From positions 1 to 35,593 of the IMG/VR virus record IMGVR_UViG_3300037502_002275: DNA of 35,593 nt; one strand, given 5' to 3'. The position numbers were made by a program, and so were the translations under genes. Each line of letters begins with the position of its first letter. The first letter of the stretch is position 1. The DNA is from a virus. The notes under the pieces are model-generated. The model searched no databases, had not been told where the DNA came from, and was given only the letters and a program-made list of their open reading frames with translations. Below are positions 26,916 through 34,957 of the stretch, one piece after another.

Positions 26916-27356
26916 TTAATCAACAAATGCTTTCATCCGCTGAGCGAACTCAAAATTGCGGATGCGTGAGATAATTTCGCGCGCCTGGATTGTGATAAAC
27001 ACTACCGGTGCTCCATCATCATCGGGGTTGACCACAAAGCGATCGCCGCCGTACTTGATGGTTCGTACTAAATCTCCCACTTGGCACCACGGCCCCTCGG
27101 GCCATGCTTCCAGGTTATCCGGGCTTTTGTATGCCAGGGGTCCAATCTGGCGGACCTTTGCAACCGTCTCGTTGAACCGCAACGTTGCCTTAGTCTCGTC
27201 TACCAGAATAATCCCGCCCTTGCTTGTAGTCTTTTCCCTACGCAGCTGGACAAGGACTCGGTCTCCTGCCACATCAATTCCAGGATCAATCTCCGGGAAA
27301 CACTCGAGCTCGGTCCGTAGATCCGGCTCTTCCTTTTGCATCATGTCAATAGCCAT
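26916..27356 (-). CDS. GroES-like co-chaperonin
   Basis: The 146-residue protein has the Cpn10 beta-barrel start GDRVLVQLRR (31-40), the mobile-loop segment EKTTSKGGIILVDETKA (41-57) with the GroEL-contacting GGIIL, and the closing VGDLVRTIKYGGDRF (93-107). N- and C-terminal extensions add about 50 residues to the usual 95. Phage co-chaperonins such as T4 gp31 and lambda-like equivalents cap host GroEL so that large capsid proteins can fold. It is encoded next to the scaffold and capsid genes, which supports that role. No phage GroEL is seen in this window. The start has AGGAGG 10 nt upstream. Confidence 0.9.
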   Translation of the reverse strand: MAIDMMQKEEPDLRTELECFPEIDPGIDVAGDRVLVQLRREKTTSKGGIILVDETKATLRFNETVAKVRQIGPLAYKSPDNLEAWPEGPWCQVGDLVRTIKYGGDRFVVNPDDDGAPVVFITIQAREIISRIRNFEFAQRMKAFVD

Positions 27357-27377
27357 ACCGGCTATCCCTCCTTTAGG

Positions 27378-27569
27378 CTATTCAGCCTCGTCGTTTTCGG
27401 TTAAGATGTCGTCAATGATTGTGAGCGCCTTTTGTAGGCCCTCACCTTTACCCACCATCGAGCGATATTGCTCGAAACTGTGGATTCCTGTCCCCGACGC
27501 TATAGCAGCGTCAAGTAAAGTCTTTTCTTCTTTTACGCGGCGAATTATCTCGCTCACAATGTCTCTCAT
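27378..27569 (-). CDS. Small helical head-region protein
   Basis: The 63-residue protein is helical and charged (MRDIVSEIIRRVKEEKTLLD, then SFEQYRSMVGKGEGLQKALT). I recognise short proteins with an F/YE-x-Y-x-x-MVG-x-x-x-GL pattern near the co-chaperonin of environmental phages, with unknown function. The ATG at 27569 lies only 4 nt after promoter-like element P4 and has no Shine-Dalgarno site. The transcript may be leaderless, or translation may start at the in-frame GTG at 27557, which has GAGAG just upstream. Expressed as the first gene of the head block. Confidence 0.7.
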   Translation of the reverse strand: MRDIVSEIIRRVKEEKTLLDAAIASGTGIHSFEQYRSMVGKGEGLQKALTIIDDILTENDEAE

Positions 27570-27573
27570 AGTC

Positions 27574-27607
27574 CCACTTATGCAGGACTAGAGACTTGTC
27601 CGCCCTA
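27574..27607 (-). promoter_or_regulatory. Promoter-like element P4
   Basis: On the minus strand TAGGGCG (27607-27601), 16 nt, then TGCATAAGTGG (27584-27574). TAG is the stop codon of the preceding gene. The -10-like motif sits between 6-bp inverted repeats (27569-27574 and 27585-27590). It precedes the co-chaperonin, scaffold and capsid genes. Confidence 0.75.
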
Positions 27608-27823
27608 GTACTTGGGACCGAACTGATCTTTTACGTTGCTGTAAGGACCGACTTTGCCGGCGTTACGCATTTTGGACTGGGCTGCGCCCTTCTTCCAGTT
27701 GTTGTCACGGTGTGAGCCCGATGCGCCCGGATCAATGTCCGTTGCGCCGTTGCCGCCGCCGTAACCCATTTTGCCGGTCTCCTGGTACGTCTGACGGAAA
27801 CCTTTGAGGTTATTGTCTGCCAT
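27605..27823 (-). CDS. Small protein after the portal
   Basis: The 72-residue protein (start MADNNLKGFRQTYQETGKMG) is Gly, Asn and Lys-rich and hydrophilic (GYGGGNGATDIDPGASGSH in the middle). The ATG directly follows the portal TAA, and its own stop TAG is part of promoter-like element P4. There is no recognisable domain. Its tight coupling to the portal gene suggests a small accessory protein of the vertex or assembly. Function unknown. Confidence 0.65.
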   Translation of the reverse strand: MADNNLKGFRQTYQETGKMGYGGGNGATDIDPGASGSHRDNNWKKGAAQSKMRNAGKVGPYSNVKDQFGPKY

Positions 27824-30625
27824 TTAAATTGCTCCTGTTGGTGGTTGCATTGGTGGTTGTTCTAAACTTGCCTGTTGCTCGTTGAGAGCTGCCTGTTGTT
27901 CTGCCTCGATGGCTGCCTTGACTGCATCAGCCTGGTTGCGGAAGGCTTCCTGCTCCACAGCGATACCATGCTTGCGGATGTCGTCGTCGGCTGCGTTGAT
28001 TGCATCGATTGCCGACATGATCTGCTCCTGTTGGAGCTGGGCCTGCATGCCGTCGACCTGCGCGCCAACCTGCATGGCCGCGATGCGCTCGCGCGATGCG
28101 TTGTTGATGTTGGCTGTGACGATGTTGGTCGAGTTTTTCTGGCTGTCGATGTCGCTCTGGGTCTCGTACTTCGTAAGAAGCTCCGTAACCTTCTGCTGGA
28201 GCTCGGCCACGCGCAGCTGGAAATCCTGCTGCTGTTTGGCAGATTCCTGCTGCATCTTGCTCTGGAACTCCTGCATCTTGCGCTGGGTCTCGGCCGTCTG
28301 CGTCTTCAAGAGCGCCTGAGCTGCCGGGTCCTGCATCATGGCATTCTGCATAGCATTCTGCTGAGCTTGTTGCACTTTCTGCAACAGGCCCTGAATTGCA
28401 GGAAGCTCTGCCTGGAACGTCTGCTGGGCGTCCTGAGATACCATCTGAGCCGCCAGGGCAAGAGCCTTCTGGTCTTCGGGCGTCAGTGGGCGCTCTTCGT
28501 TCAGCTTCAGCGTGTCCTCTCCGCCGGCTGCCTCTGCCACGTACGAGCGCATAGACTGCAGGTAGTGCAGAGTTAAGTGCTGCTTGATGTGCTCCAGTGC
28601 CTTCGGAGCAAACATCGGGCCAATAAGGGGGCTGCCACCATAATTGGGGTCGTTTGCATACGCCAAATGAATCTTGATGTGTGCCACATGGTCCTGGTCT
28701 GGGTAGGCCGCCGCGGGGCGACCCATGGACATTGCAACGTTCTCCAGCGCTGGGTTGGCTTCTTTTATGCCGTCTGGATCGGGCAATATCTCACTAATTG
28801 CAGGAACTTTCAGCTGCTTCAAGACCCTCCGGTGTGCAGCGCGAAGGTCGTATAATTGCGGCGCAGCGTTTGCCATCTGTAATACTGCCTGAGCCTGAGC
28901 CAGTCGCTGCGTTTCAGAAAAGATGTTCGGATCAGATACGGGCCTAATGTCGTTGTTCGACGCAAAGTCGCGTACTTCGATCTCTGTACCAGACTGGTTG
29001 TCCATCTCCTCGAGGTACCAGTGGTTGATACGAGAGAGGATCTTGAGCGACTTGGCTTGGGAACGATGGAGACGAGCATGAATGCTCGAGAAGACTTTGG
29101 CCCCCTGTTCAATAAGTGCTTGGGTGGTGCCCACCGGTGTGTTAGCGTTTGCGTCACCAATTTTCTCCTCGGCTGTAGTGACAACGCCTTTCGCAGCATC
29201 TGTCAACCAGCCCAGGAGGTTATATAAAACGCTCGAGGGTGGGTTGAAAGGCAACGGCATAGCCAACTTGCGGACATCGTCCACGCCGGGGGCACCTTCG
29301 ATCTCTAGAACCTGCGTCGGCTCAATTCGGTCACTTTGTCCAGAAATGCGCCCACCTTTGAGCTTAAGCATTGTCTGGCTGTTGTTAATATGTGCAGCAT
29401 CGAGTAGAGCACGTAGAGCCCCAGTAAGGGCGGCAGACAGACCGCCAATAAGATGAGGTAATCCAATCGCATACGCTCCGCGCCACGGGATAAACTTGAA
29501 CTCAACGATCCAGTCAAGTTTCGTAAGCTTCTCGTCGTTTGCTTCCCAGTTGCGGTACAGCGATAGGACTTTGTCTGTGCTCTCATCGATTGTCAAAATG
29601 TAAGGCGCGCGGCGGCCCTGGGTTACGGGATCGTCATCTAAGCGCAAAAAGCAAGTAATCTCATACACACGTCGAACACCGTCGATGTTCTTTGTGGGGA
29701 TTGTCTTGCCTTCAATCTTGTCGTTTGCCTTCTCTGCTTGTGTCTGCTTATCAAGCTCAATCTCAGACACCGACATAACTTCAATGTCGCGGTAGATACC
29801 AAGCTCAACACGCTGCTTAAACGTGTCCTCCGTGATATCCTGCTGCTCGGTTATGCGAGGCGATGTGTAGAAGTTGGTGGTGGAGTACGGAAGGAAAATG
29901 TTGTCGATCGGAATCCACTCGCAGGTGGGACGACGCTGCTCGTTATCCCAACGCCACTTCAGGTACTGCGAGCCACCGAGCGGCACCTGTGTCAGGAGCT
30001 GCTCCATCTCGTCGCGGTACTCTTCTACCTGCTCCGAGAGCTGCCAGTTTAAGAAAGTCGTCTTGCGGTCTGCAACCTCTACCTGCTGGCGGTCTGCGTC
30101 ACCTTTTATTTCCGACTTGACAATGCCGTCAGGTGGCAGTAACTCCCGTGAGCTAGACGCAGCAAAGTCAACGCAAGCCTCTGCCATAACAGGGTGTACC
30201 ACTTTACTAGCACCGTCAAACGTGGCCCCGCCGGGTGCATCCTTGCCAAGTCCGGTACGTCGTAGACCCTCTTCGTATTGCTTGTCACGCTCTTTTCGAG
30301 CCTCGCGATCAACTTCGATGTATTCAAGATATTCCGTTGCTAAGTTTTGCAGTACCGATTCATCAAATACTTCTGCCAGGTTTGTGTAAAACTCTGGGTT
30401 CTCGTTGGGTCCTTCGATAGGCTTGTAGTTGATAACAACCGAGCCATCTTCCAGCTCAATAACTTCCTCTTCGGCCTCACCAGGCTCAAGATCGAGCAAT
30501 TCTTCAACGTGCTCAACCTCTTCCTCTTGCATCATCTTTTTTTCAAAACTTTCCTCTTTCTCCAGATCAAGAGAGGGAAGGTTTTGGCCCATTTGCATAG
30601 GCATTTGAGGTGGTCTGCGTGCCAT
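27824..30625 (-). CDS. Portal protein (large, P22/SU10-like)
   Basis: At 933 residues this is a large portal. The N-terminus is acidic and helical, the core includes GATFDGASKVVHPVMAEACV, LTQVPLGGSQYLKWRW and WIPIDNIFLPYSTTNFYTSP, and a long Gln/Ala-rich coiled coil fills about residues 730-930. Portals form the dodecameric channel through which DNA is packaged and ejected. The long C-terminal helical region resembles the P22 barrel. It begins in the stop of the upstream gene (TAATG) and lies between terminase and scaffold, the expected place. No intein or frameshift is seen. Confidence 0.88.
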   Translation of the reverse strand: MARRPPQMPMQMGQNLPSLDLEKEESFEKKMMQEEEVEHVEELLDLEPGEAEEEVIELEDGSVVINYKPIEGPNENPEFYTNLAEVFDESVLQNLATEYLEYIEVDREARKERDKQYEEGLRRTGLGKDAPGGATFDGASKVVHPVMAEACVDFAASSSRELLPPDGIVKSEIKGDADRQQVEVADRKTTFLNWQLSEQVEEYRDEMEQLLTQVPLGGSQYLKWRWDNEQRRPTCEWIPIDNIFLPYSTTNFYTSPRITEQQDITEDTFKQRVELGIYRDIEVMSVSEIELDKQTQAEKANDKIEGKTIPTKNIDGVRRVYEITCFLRLDDDPVTQGRRAPYILTIDESTDKVLSLYRNWEANDEKLTKLDWIVEFKFIPWRGAYAIGLPHLIGGLSAALTGALRALLDAAHINNSQTMLKLKGGRISGQSDRIEPTQVLEIEGAPGVDDVRKLAMPLPFNPPSSVLYNLLGWLTDAAKGVVTTAEEKIGDANANTPVGTTQALIEQGAKVFSSIHARLHRSQAKSLKILSRINHWYLEEMDNQSGTEIEVRDFASNNDIRPVSDPNIFSETQRLAQAQAVLQMANAAPQLYDLRAAHRRVLKQLKVPAISEILPDPDGIKEANPALENVAMSMGRPAAAYPDQDHVAHIKIHLAYANDPNYGGSPLIGPMFAPKALEHIKQHLTLHYLQSMRSYVAEAAGGEDTLKLNEERPLTPEDQKALALAAQMVSQDAQQTFQAELPAIQGLLQKVQQAQQNAMQNAMMQDPAAQALLKTQTAETQRKMQEFQSKMQQESAKQQQDFQLRVAELQQKVTELLTKYETQSDIDSQKNSTNIVTANINNASRERIAAMQVGAQVDGMQAQLQQEQIMSAIDAINAADDDIRKHGIAVEQEAFRNQADAVKAAIEAEQQAALNEQQASLEQPPMQPPTGAI

Positions 30626-31995
30626 TATTTGTAATCTTCCATTACGGAGCGGTACTGCGGTAACGCATTCTCGCTCTCGGTTTTATACAGCGGGTTGGCC
30701 GAGGCCAATGTCTGCTCCAAGTCTGACACATCTACGCCCATGTCGCGCAACATGTTAATCAAGTCGGCCGTCAATCCTACACCTGTGCCGAGGAAACCAG
30801 CACCAGGAAGAGAACCAGCGCCATAACCAGCACCAGCAATGGTGCTGATTGCCGCACCGGGATAGTCTCCCTTTTCGGAGCGCTCTTTGATGTCTTTGCC
30901 TGTTTCATAAAGCTGATACACGTTAAATGCAGGGTTGACAACGCCCATGGCCTTACCTGCTAACCGGCCAGGGATCGAGGCTGCCGCGGCGCGCTTTACA
31001 TCACCAGCTTTCTCAGCGCCACGTTTTAACATATCTTTGGTGCGGCTTAGATATTTACCGGGCTCGTAACCACGCACGGCCATAGCTACACGCATATCAT
31101 CCGCTGTCATTTCGGCGGGTCCGCCGCCCTTGCGCGAGATACGATTGGGGTTGGGCATTGACTCTGGCGTTACCTTTGTGCCGGGCTGACGACCCTGGAG
31201 AATCTCCAGCTCGTCTTTTAAATATTTCGGATACTTGCGGGGGCTGTCGATGAGGTATGCCTCCTCGATGCCTTCCGTACGAGCTTGTTGGCGCCAATCT
31301 TCCAGGCCCCTGGCCGTGGGTGGGCGTTCGCCTACGATTGAGGTTCCCTTGGCGCCGTACTGATGACGGACGGGGTTGAACTCCGCGATGATGACATCCA
31401 TCTCTTCATCTGTCGGGAACCGCTTGTAGCGCTCGTAAAATGCCGCCTTCAGTTTGTCAATCAGCGGCATGTCTTTGCCGGCTGCCAAAGCCTGGTTCTC
31501 AATCGCGGTACCCATGCGGCCAATGTAGTCCGCGCTGGGTGTGATTGACTCGGGCAGAATGTCTTCCAGCTCACCGGCCTGCTGCTTCATCTCAATGTTC
31601 TTCTGCACATTGGGATCTGCAATGTCCTGGACCTTGGGTCTCAGGTATGTGCCACGCACCGTGCGCCCTGTCGTTGCCTGCGTGAGGAACGGGTCTCGGG
31701 AGATGTCAGGTGCCATCGTCGAGCTAATGTTGGGGTCCGTCGCCAGCTGATGTCGAGCACGGGCTTGTGTCACGGGGTCGGTCTTAATTTCAGGCTTTTT
31801 GCCCAGACTCATCACATGTTCACGCAGAGCTTGCACATCGGCGGGGTCGGGATCTTTACCATGAATCTTTTTGTACTGCTGCAGTGCTCTAGCAATCTGA
31901 CCGGCAAATTGCTTCATCAAGTCCCCGCCTGCCGCCATCGCTGGCACGCCTGCGTACTCGAACAACAATTCGCGTGGTGATTTGATTAAATTCAT
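30625..31995 (-). CDS. Unknown protein between terminase and portal, with Gly-rich hydrophobic tail
   Basis: The 456-residue protein is mostly charged and helical (for example KLKAAFYERYKRFPTDEEMD) up to about residue 370, with Pro-rich disordered parts. Around residues 385-430 there is a Gly/Ala-rich hydrophobic stretch (GAAISTIAGAGYGAG, then GTGVGLTADLINML) that could insert into a membrane. Such segments occur in ejection and internal virion proteins. It is the first gene of its block, behind P5 and a GGGAG site, and is coupled to the portal by a TAATG overlap. I do not recognise the family; a packaged or portal-associated role is inferred. Confidence 0.6.
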   Translation of the reverse strand: MNLIKSPRELLFEYAGVPAMAAGGDLMKQFAGQIARALQQYKKIHGKDPDPADVQALREHVMSLGKKPEIKTDPVTQARARHQLATDPNISSTMAPDISRDPFLTQATTGRTVRGTYLRPKVQDIADPNVQKNIEMKQQAGELEDILPESITPSADYIGRMGTAIENQALAAGKDMPLIDKLKAAFYERYKRFPTDEEMDVIIAEFNPVRHQYGAKGTSIVGERPPTARGLEDWRQQARTEGIEEAYLIDSPRKYPKYLKDELEILQGRQPGTKVTPESMPNPNRISRKGGGPAEMTADDMRVAMAVRGYEPGKYLSRTKDMLKRGAEKAGDVKRAAAASIPGRLAGKAMGVVNPAFNVYQLYETGKDIKERSEKGDYPGAAISTIAGAGYGAGSLPGAGFLGTGVGLTADLINMLRDMGVDVSDLEQTLASANPLYKTESENALPQYRSVMEDYK

Positions 31996-32010
31996 GGTAT
32001 CTCCCTAGCA

Positions 32011-32044
32011 CTACTTATGCACAAAGGCAGGGAGGCGCGCCCTA
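32011..32044 (-). promoter_or_regulatory. Promoter-like element P5
   Basis: On the minus strand TAGGGCG (32044-32038), 16 nt, then TGCATAAGTAG (32021-32011). TAG is the stop codon of the terminase gene. CTCCCT and AGGGAG (32001-32006, 32029-32034) bracket the -10-like part. It lies 15 nt before the ATG at 31995. Confidence 0.75.
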
Positions 32045-33478
32045 TACCGCATAGGGGTTGTAACGCTGCTTTTTGTCGTCCGCGTAAGAGTAGTCCCTTG
32101 CCGGCAGGGGGTCTAGCTGCAGCCATCCAGAATCGCGCAGCACACGCAAAGCCTGTGACAGGCTGTCCACGTAGTCATCATGCCCACCCGACTCTGGGAA
32201 CGAACACACCTGGCGCATAAATCTCTTCGTCCACGAGGCAAACTCTCCCGTCTTCTCCAGGTCCTCGGGGATGTAGACCTTACCCTTAGCTATCAGCGGC
32301 GCGACGATGTTCATACGCTGCACCTTATCCGCGCGGCCTGGGTTGTATGCACGTACAGGCACCCCAGCACTTTGAAGCTCCTGGATGAGCGAGATACCTG
32401 CCGACTTATCCTCCATCAGGATCAGGTCTGCCTTCCTGCCTTTAGCGAATGTGTTGTCCGCTCCGTAGACGACCTCCTTGAAATCGTTGATTACCTTCTT
32501 TCGCAGCTCGGGGTATGAGAGGTGGGCATCCCACGCATCTAACAAGATGACACACGTCCCGCCATCTGTCTGTTCAAACACGCCCCAGACCTCGCAAGCC
32601 GTTGGGTCGTTGTGTGTCTTCTCGCTGGTAGCCGGATCGTATGAGGCAATCACATATTCAAGCGTCGGGGTCTCCTTTTTGGCCGGCCACATGCGGAACC
32701 ACTTACGCTTCACAATACCAGTATCCTCTGGGTCCAGGATCTCACCATAAATCTCCTGCTTACCCAGGTCGGTGCCTTCATACGTCTCCAGCTGCTTGAA
32801 GAACGTGGCCGAGAGGTTTGACTTGTTGTCGTACGATGAGGCGTTCACGACATACACATCGCCACCAACCTTGCCCTCGTTCAAGTCCACGATCAACTCC
32901 CGCGGTTTGGGGGTGGTCGTGATGATCTGCTGCACTCGCTTGATCTTTGGGTCCTTCAAACGCAGCGTAAACTGCACGCCATCATAAGCATCGTCCAAAT
33001 ACTCAAACGCGCACAGCTCGTCGAACCAGGCTCCATGAAACTGCTTACCACGATAACGCTCCGGCTCCGATCCAGGTATGCCCTGGATAATCGAGTCGTT
33101 GATTAACGTGATCTCAAACAGCGATTTGTTGTAATCCCGAATCAGGGACTGCGGTATGATGTTAAGCAGCCCAGAATCACCCTCAAAACACGTCGCCCGT
33201 ATGTCGTTTGATGTCGGTGCCGTCACCAACCACCGAGTTCCTGGATATTTCCAAGCCCGGATCCCAATCCAGTGGCTCGCGGTGTGCGTTTTGCCTGATC
33301 CTCGGCCGGCAAGCATCAGGAAGGTGTCGTACTCGCCATCTTCCGGCTCCCTTTGGTGCGGAAGTGCCTCAATTTCCCACTTTACCTGCCACAGGGCCGC
33401 ATCAAGCTGCGGTTTGGGCCAGTGCTTGTTGTTTTTCGCAAAGTCCGCGAGGACTTTCTCTTGTTTTTTGGTCAACAT
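32042..33478 (-). CDS. terL: Terminase large subunit
   Basis: The 478-residue protein has the full terminase layout. The ATPase part has Walker A LAGRGSGKTHT (57-67), Walker B GAWFDEL (149-155) and the coupling motif ITTTPKPRE (186-194). The RNase H-like nuclease has Asp281 (SYDPATSEK), Glu356-Asp357 (LMEDKSAG) and HDDYVD (433-438). It pumps DNA into the procapsid through the portal and cuts concatemers. The start ATG lies inside the last codons of the upstream intein-like gene (7-nt overlap), so translation is coupled. No inserted intein interrupts the enzyme. No small terminase is recognisable in the window. Confidence 0.95.
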   Translation of the reverse strand: MLTKKQEKVLADFAKNNKHWPKPQLDAALWQVKWEIEALPHQREPEDGEYDTFLMLAGRGSGKTHTASHWIGIRAWKYPGTRWLVTAPTSNDIRATCFEGDSGLLNIIPQSLIRDYNKSLFEITLINDSIIQGIPGSEPERYRGKQFHGAWFDELCAFEYLDDAYDGVQFTLRLKDPKIKRVQQIITTTPKPRELIVDLNEGKVGGDVYVVNASSYDNKSNLSATFFKQLETYEGTDLGKQEIYGEILDPEDTGIVKRKWFRMWPAKKETPTLEYVIASYDPATSEKTHNDPTACEVWGVFEQTDGGTCVILLDAWDAHLSYPELRKKVINDFKEVVYGADNTFAKGRKADLILMEDKSAGISLIQELQSAGVPVRAYNPGRADKVQRMNIVAPLIAKGKVYIPEDLEKTGEFASWTKRFMRQVCSFPESGGHDDYVDSLSQALRVLRDSGWLQLDPLPARDYSYADDKKQRYNPYAV

Positions 33479-34449
33479 ACCGGAATAAAACCCTCTCCGA
33501 CTACAATTTGGTCGTCCGCCACCACATGAACGCAGAATTTCGGACCTATTTTCTCCACTTTTCGCACAAATCTGCGCGTGTGGGGTCCATTTTTGCCATT
33601 TTTCACAAAATAAAGCTTGTAACTAGCCCTATCCTCACGCTTATCGAGCCATGTTTTGTATCCCAGCGACTCCAGCAGCGCCTGGTAGCGCTTTGTCACG
33701 TCCAATCTCTTGTCAATCAGCGCGTACTTCTTGATGTTTGGGTGGTACATGCAGGCGCCGCTTTCCATCAACCCATCAAGAAACTCCTGCCGTTGCTCCG
33801 GTGACGACAGGATGTAATAAAACGGGACGTTTTTCGGTATCTCCGTCCCCGCAAACAGGAAACTGTCCTTCACCGAGGGCCGAAAGTCCAGCACCCTCGT
33901 TCCATTCTTGCGCTTCCTTGTCAGTATCGTGAACCCATGACCGCGCAGGCGCTTTCTGACGCGCTCTACGTCCATAGTCCTGACATAGTGCCGGCCGGTC
34001 AGGCCTAAGCTTCCAAACCATATACCAAACACATAGGGTGGGACGGGCAGGTCAACGTGTGGGAACGCAATCGGATCCACGTTTTGGATGGAGTACTCCC
34101 ATTTCCCATCCATTCTTTTGAGCGGGCCCTTGTGCAGCTCTTTGGTTGTCCTTTGTGCAAGATTGCTCCTGTTAGGTTTTGCATACTTCTTTCCGCGGTT
34201 CTTCAGCCATTTACTGAAAGCATCTCGGTAGTACTTGGTCTGCAGTTTGAGAGTCAGCCTTTTGTCTCCCTCGACTGCCAGGCCATCATCAAACTCCACC
34301 CGGTAGCACGAGTCTGGCATGTAGGTCTGCACGACCTTTATGGTCTGGGCGCCGCCCCTTGGATTGAAGACGACATCCCCCGCTCTTAGGTCCGTTGCCA
34401 GGACCCAACCATTAGCCGTAGGTACCGGTGTGTCGGACGTCAATGCCAT
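33472..34449 (-). CDS. Stand-alone Hint (intein-like) protein with degenerate LAGLIDADG endonuclease
   Basis: The 325-residue protein is intein-like from end to end. Residues 2-24 (ALTSDTPVPTANGW, then DLRAGDVV) match intein block A with Ala in place of Cys or Ser. The block B region (VEFDDGLAVEGDKRLTL, 51-67) lacks the usual His. PYVFGIWFGSLG (138-149) and EFLDGLMESGA (222-232) look like the two LAGLIDADG motifs, the first without its acidic residue. The C-terminus (CVHVVADDQIVVGEGFIPVC) matches blocks F and G but stops at Cys with no His-Asn. It has its own AAGGAA site and overlaps terL by 7 nt, so it is not spliced out of terL. Splicing is unlikely; DNA cleavage is uncertain. Confidence 0.8.
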   Translation of the reverse strand: MALTSDTPVPTANGWVLATDLRAGDVVFNPRGGAQTIKVVQTYMPDSCYRVEFDDGLAVEGDKRLTLKLQTKYYRDAFSKWLKNRGKKYAKPNRSNLAQRTTKELHKGPLKRMDGKWEYSIQNVDPIAFPHVDLPVPPYVFGIWFGSLGLTGRHYVRTMDVERVRKRLRGHGFTILTRKRKNGTRVLDFRPSVKDSFLFAGTEIPKNVPFYYILSSPEQRQEFLDGLMESGACMYHPNIKKYALIDKRLDVTKRYQALLESLGYKTWLDKREDRASYKLYFVKNGKNGPHTRRFVRKVEKIGPKFCVHVVADDQIVVGEGFIPVC

Positions 34450-34636
34450 TTCGGATCTTCCTTTTTCGCAACCTGTCGTTTACCGTAGCCTGCTGTGATG
34501 CGGTTGGACTCAACCATATCTCCTTAAAATACCCATCCAGCTTTAGCTTGTTCGTGTACGCAAAAAAGATGTACCCATCCTGGCGAATGTCTCCCCTTCT
34601 AAACGGGGCGTTGGTAGTCGGATTGTTTCGCTTCAT
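34412..34636 (-). CDS. Small conserved phage protein upstream of the Hint gene
   Basis: The ATG at 34636 is chosen because AGAGGA lies just upstream and P6 lies 16 nt before it; a longer frame to 34765 would run over the promoter. The 74-residue protein contains NPTTNAPFRRGDIRQDGYIF and KLDGYFKEIWLSP, a pattern I recall from small phage proteins near HNH nucleases, with unknown function, and a basic C-terminus (RLRKRKIRNG). It overlaps the Hint gene by 38 nt in another frame. It occupies the usual small-terminase position but is too short to support that call. Confidence 0.65.
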   Translation of the reverse strand: MKRNNPTTNAPFRRGDIRQDGYIFFAYTNKLKLDGYFKEIWLSPTASQQATVNDRLRKRKIRNGIDVRHTGTYG

Positions 34637-34652
34637 CTCTATCCTCTCTATA

Positions 34653-34686
34653 CCACTTATGCAGGTTACAAAAAAATTTCGCCCCA
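34653..34686 (-). promoter_or_regulatory. Promoter-like element P6
   Basis: On the minus strand TGGGGCG (34686-34680), 16 nt, then TGCATAAGTGG (34663-34653), 16 nt before the ATG at 34636. It is the first promoter of the late region, with a Fur-box-like palindrome centred 65 bp upstream of its -35-like part. Confidence 0.75.
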
Positions 34687-34741
34687 ATGGTGTGCGCATG
34701 TTGCCAAGCTGCGGCCAGTTTGCCACCACATTCCAGCGGTA

Positions 34742-34760
34742 AATGAGAATCATTCTCATT
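34742..34760. promoter_or_regulatory. Fur-box-like palindrome 1
   Basis: AATGAGAATCATTCTCATT is a perfect 19-bp palindrome around C34751. It contains TGAGAAT-N-ATTCTCA, the 7-1-7 form of the Fur box with one symmetric change from TGATAAT-N-ATTATCA. It lies upstream of P6. A phage-encoded repressor with a similar site is an alternative. Confidence 0.65.
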
Positions 34761-34813
34761 ATCACAGGGTTACGGGGGTTGCAGGGGTATATTCCATGTT
34801 CTTTCTATTTCTT

Positions 34814-34851
34814 TTTTTCAAAAAAACAAAAAAACCTAATTAAGTAGGTTT
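34814..34851 (-). terminator. AT-rich intrinsic terminator-like hairpin
   Basis: AAACCTA (34832-34838) pairs with TAGGTTT (34845-34851) around a 6-base loop. On the minus strand the stem is followed by a long T-rich run (34831 down to 34825). It would stop minus-strand transcripts entering from the right and insulate P6. The stem is short and AT-rich, so strength is uncertain. Confidence 0.55.
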
Positions 34852-34881
34852 AGACCCCCGTAACCCCCGTAACCCTTGCAG

Positions 34882-34900
34882 AATGAGAATAATTCTCATT
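34882..34900. promoter_or_regulatory. Fur-box-like palindrome 2
   Basis: AATGAGAATAATTCTCATT is a perfect palindrome around A34891, identical to palindrome 1 except at the centre. It directly follows a CCCCCGTAA repeat unit. Two near-identical copies 140 bp apart argue against chance. Confidence 0.65.
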
Positions 34901-34957
34901 TAGAAAATCTGTAAGTCATTGATTTTATTCACTTTGCAAAATTGCCCCCAAACGAGG

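Noticed and set aside
26317-26919. Plus-strand frame of 200 codons opposite the scaffold gene
   Set aside because: It is an antisense shadow of an acidic, coiled-coil gene with clear gene order.
27875-28576. Plus-strand frame of 233 codons opposite the portal C-terminus
   Set aside because: It mirrors the Gln/Ala-rich coiled coil and has no independent support.
32042-33478. Intein inside terL
   Set aside because: All terminase motifs are contiguous; the intein-like sequence is a separate upstream gene.
34412-34449. Programmed frameshift joining the small protein to the Hint protein
   Set aside because: The Hint gene has its own strong ribosome site, and a +1 shift without a recognised slippery site is not supported.
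34412-34636. Small terminase subunit upstream of terL
   Set aside because: The position fits, but at 74 residues with no HTH or oligomerisation core the call is not supportable.
34637-34765. Upstream extension of the first small gene to an ATG at 34765
   Set aside because: It would read through promoter-like element P6; the ATG at 34636 has the ribosome site.
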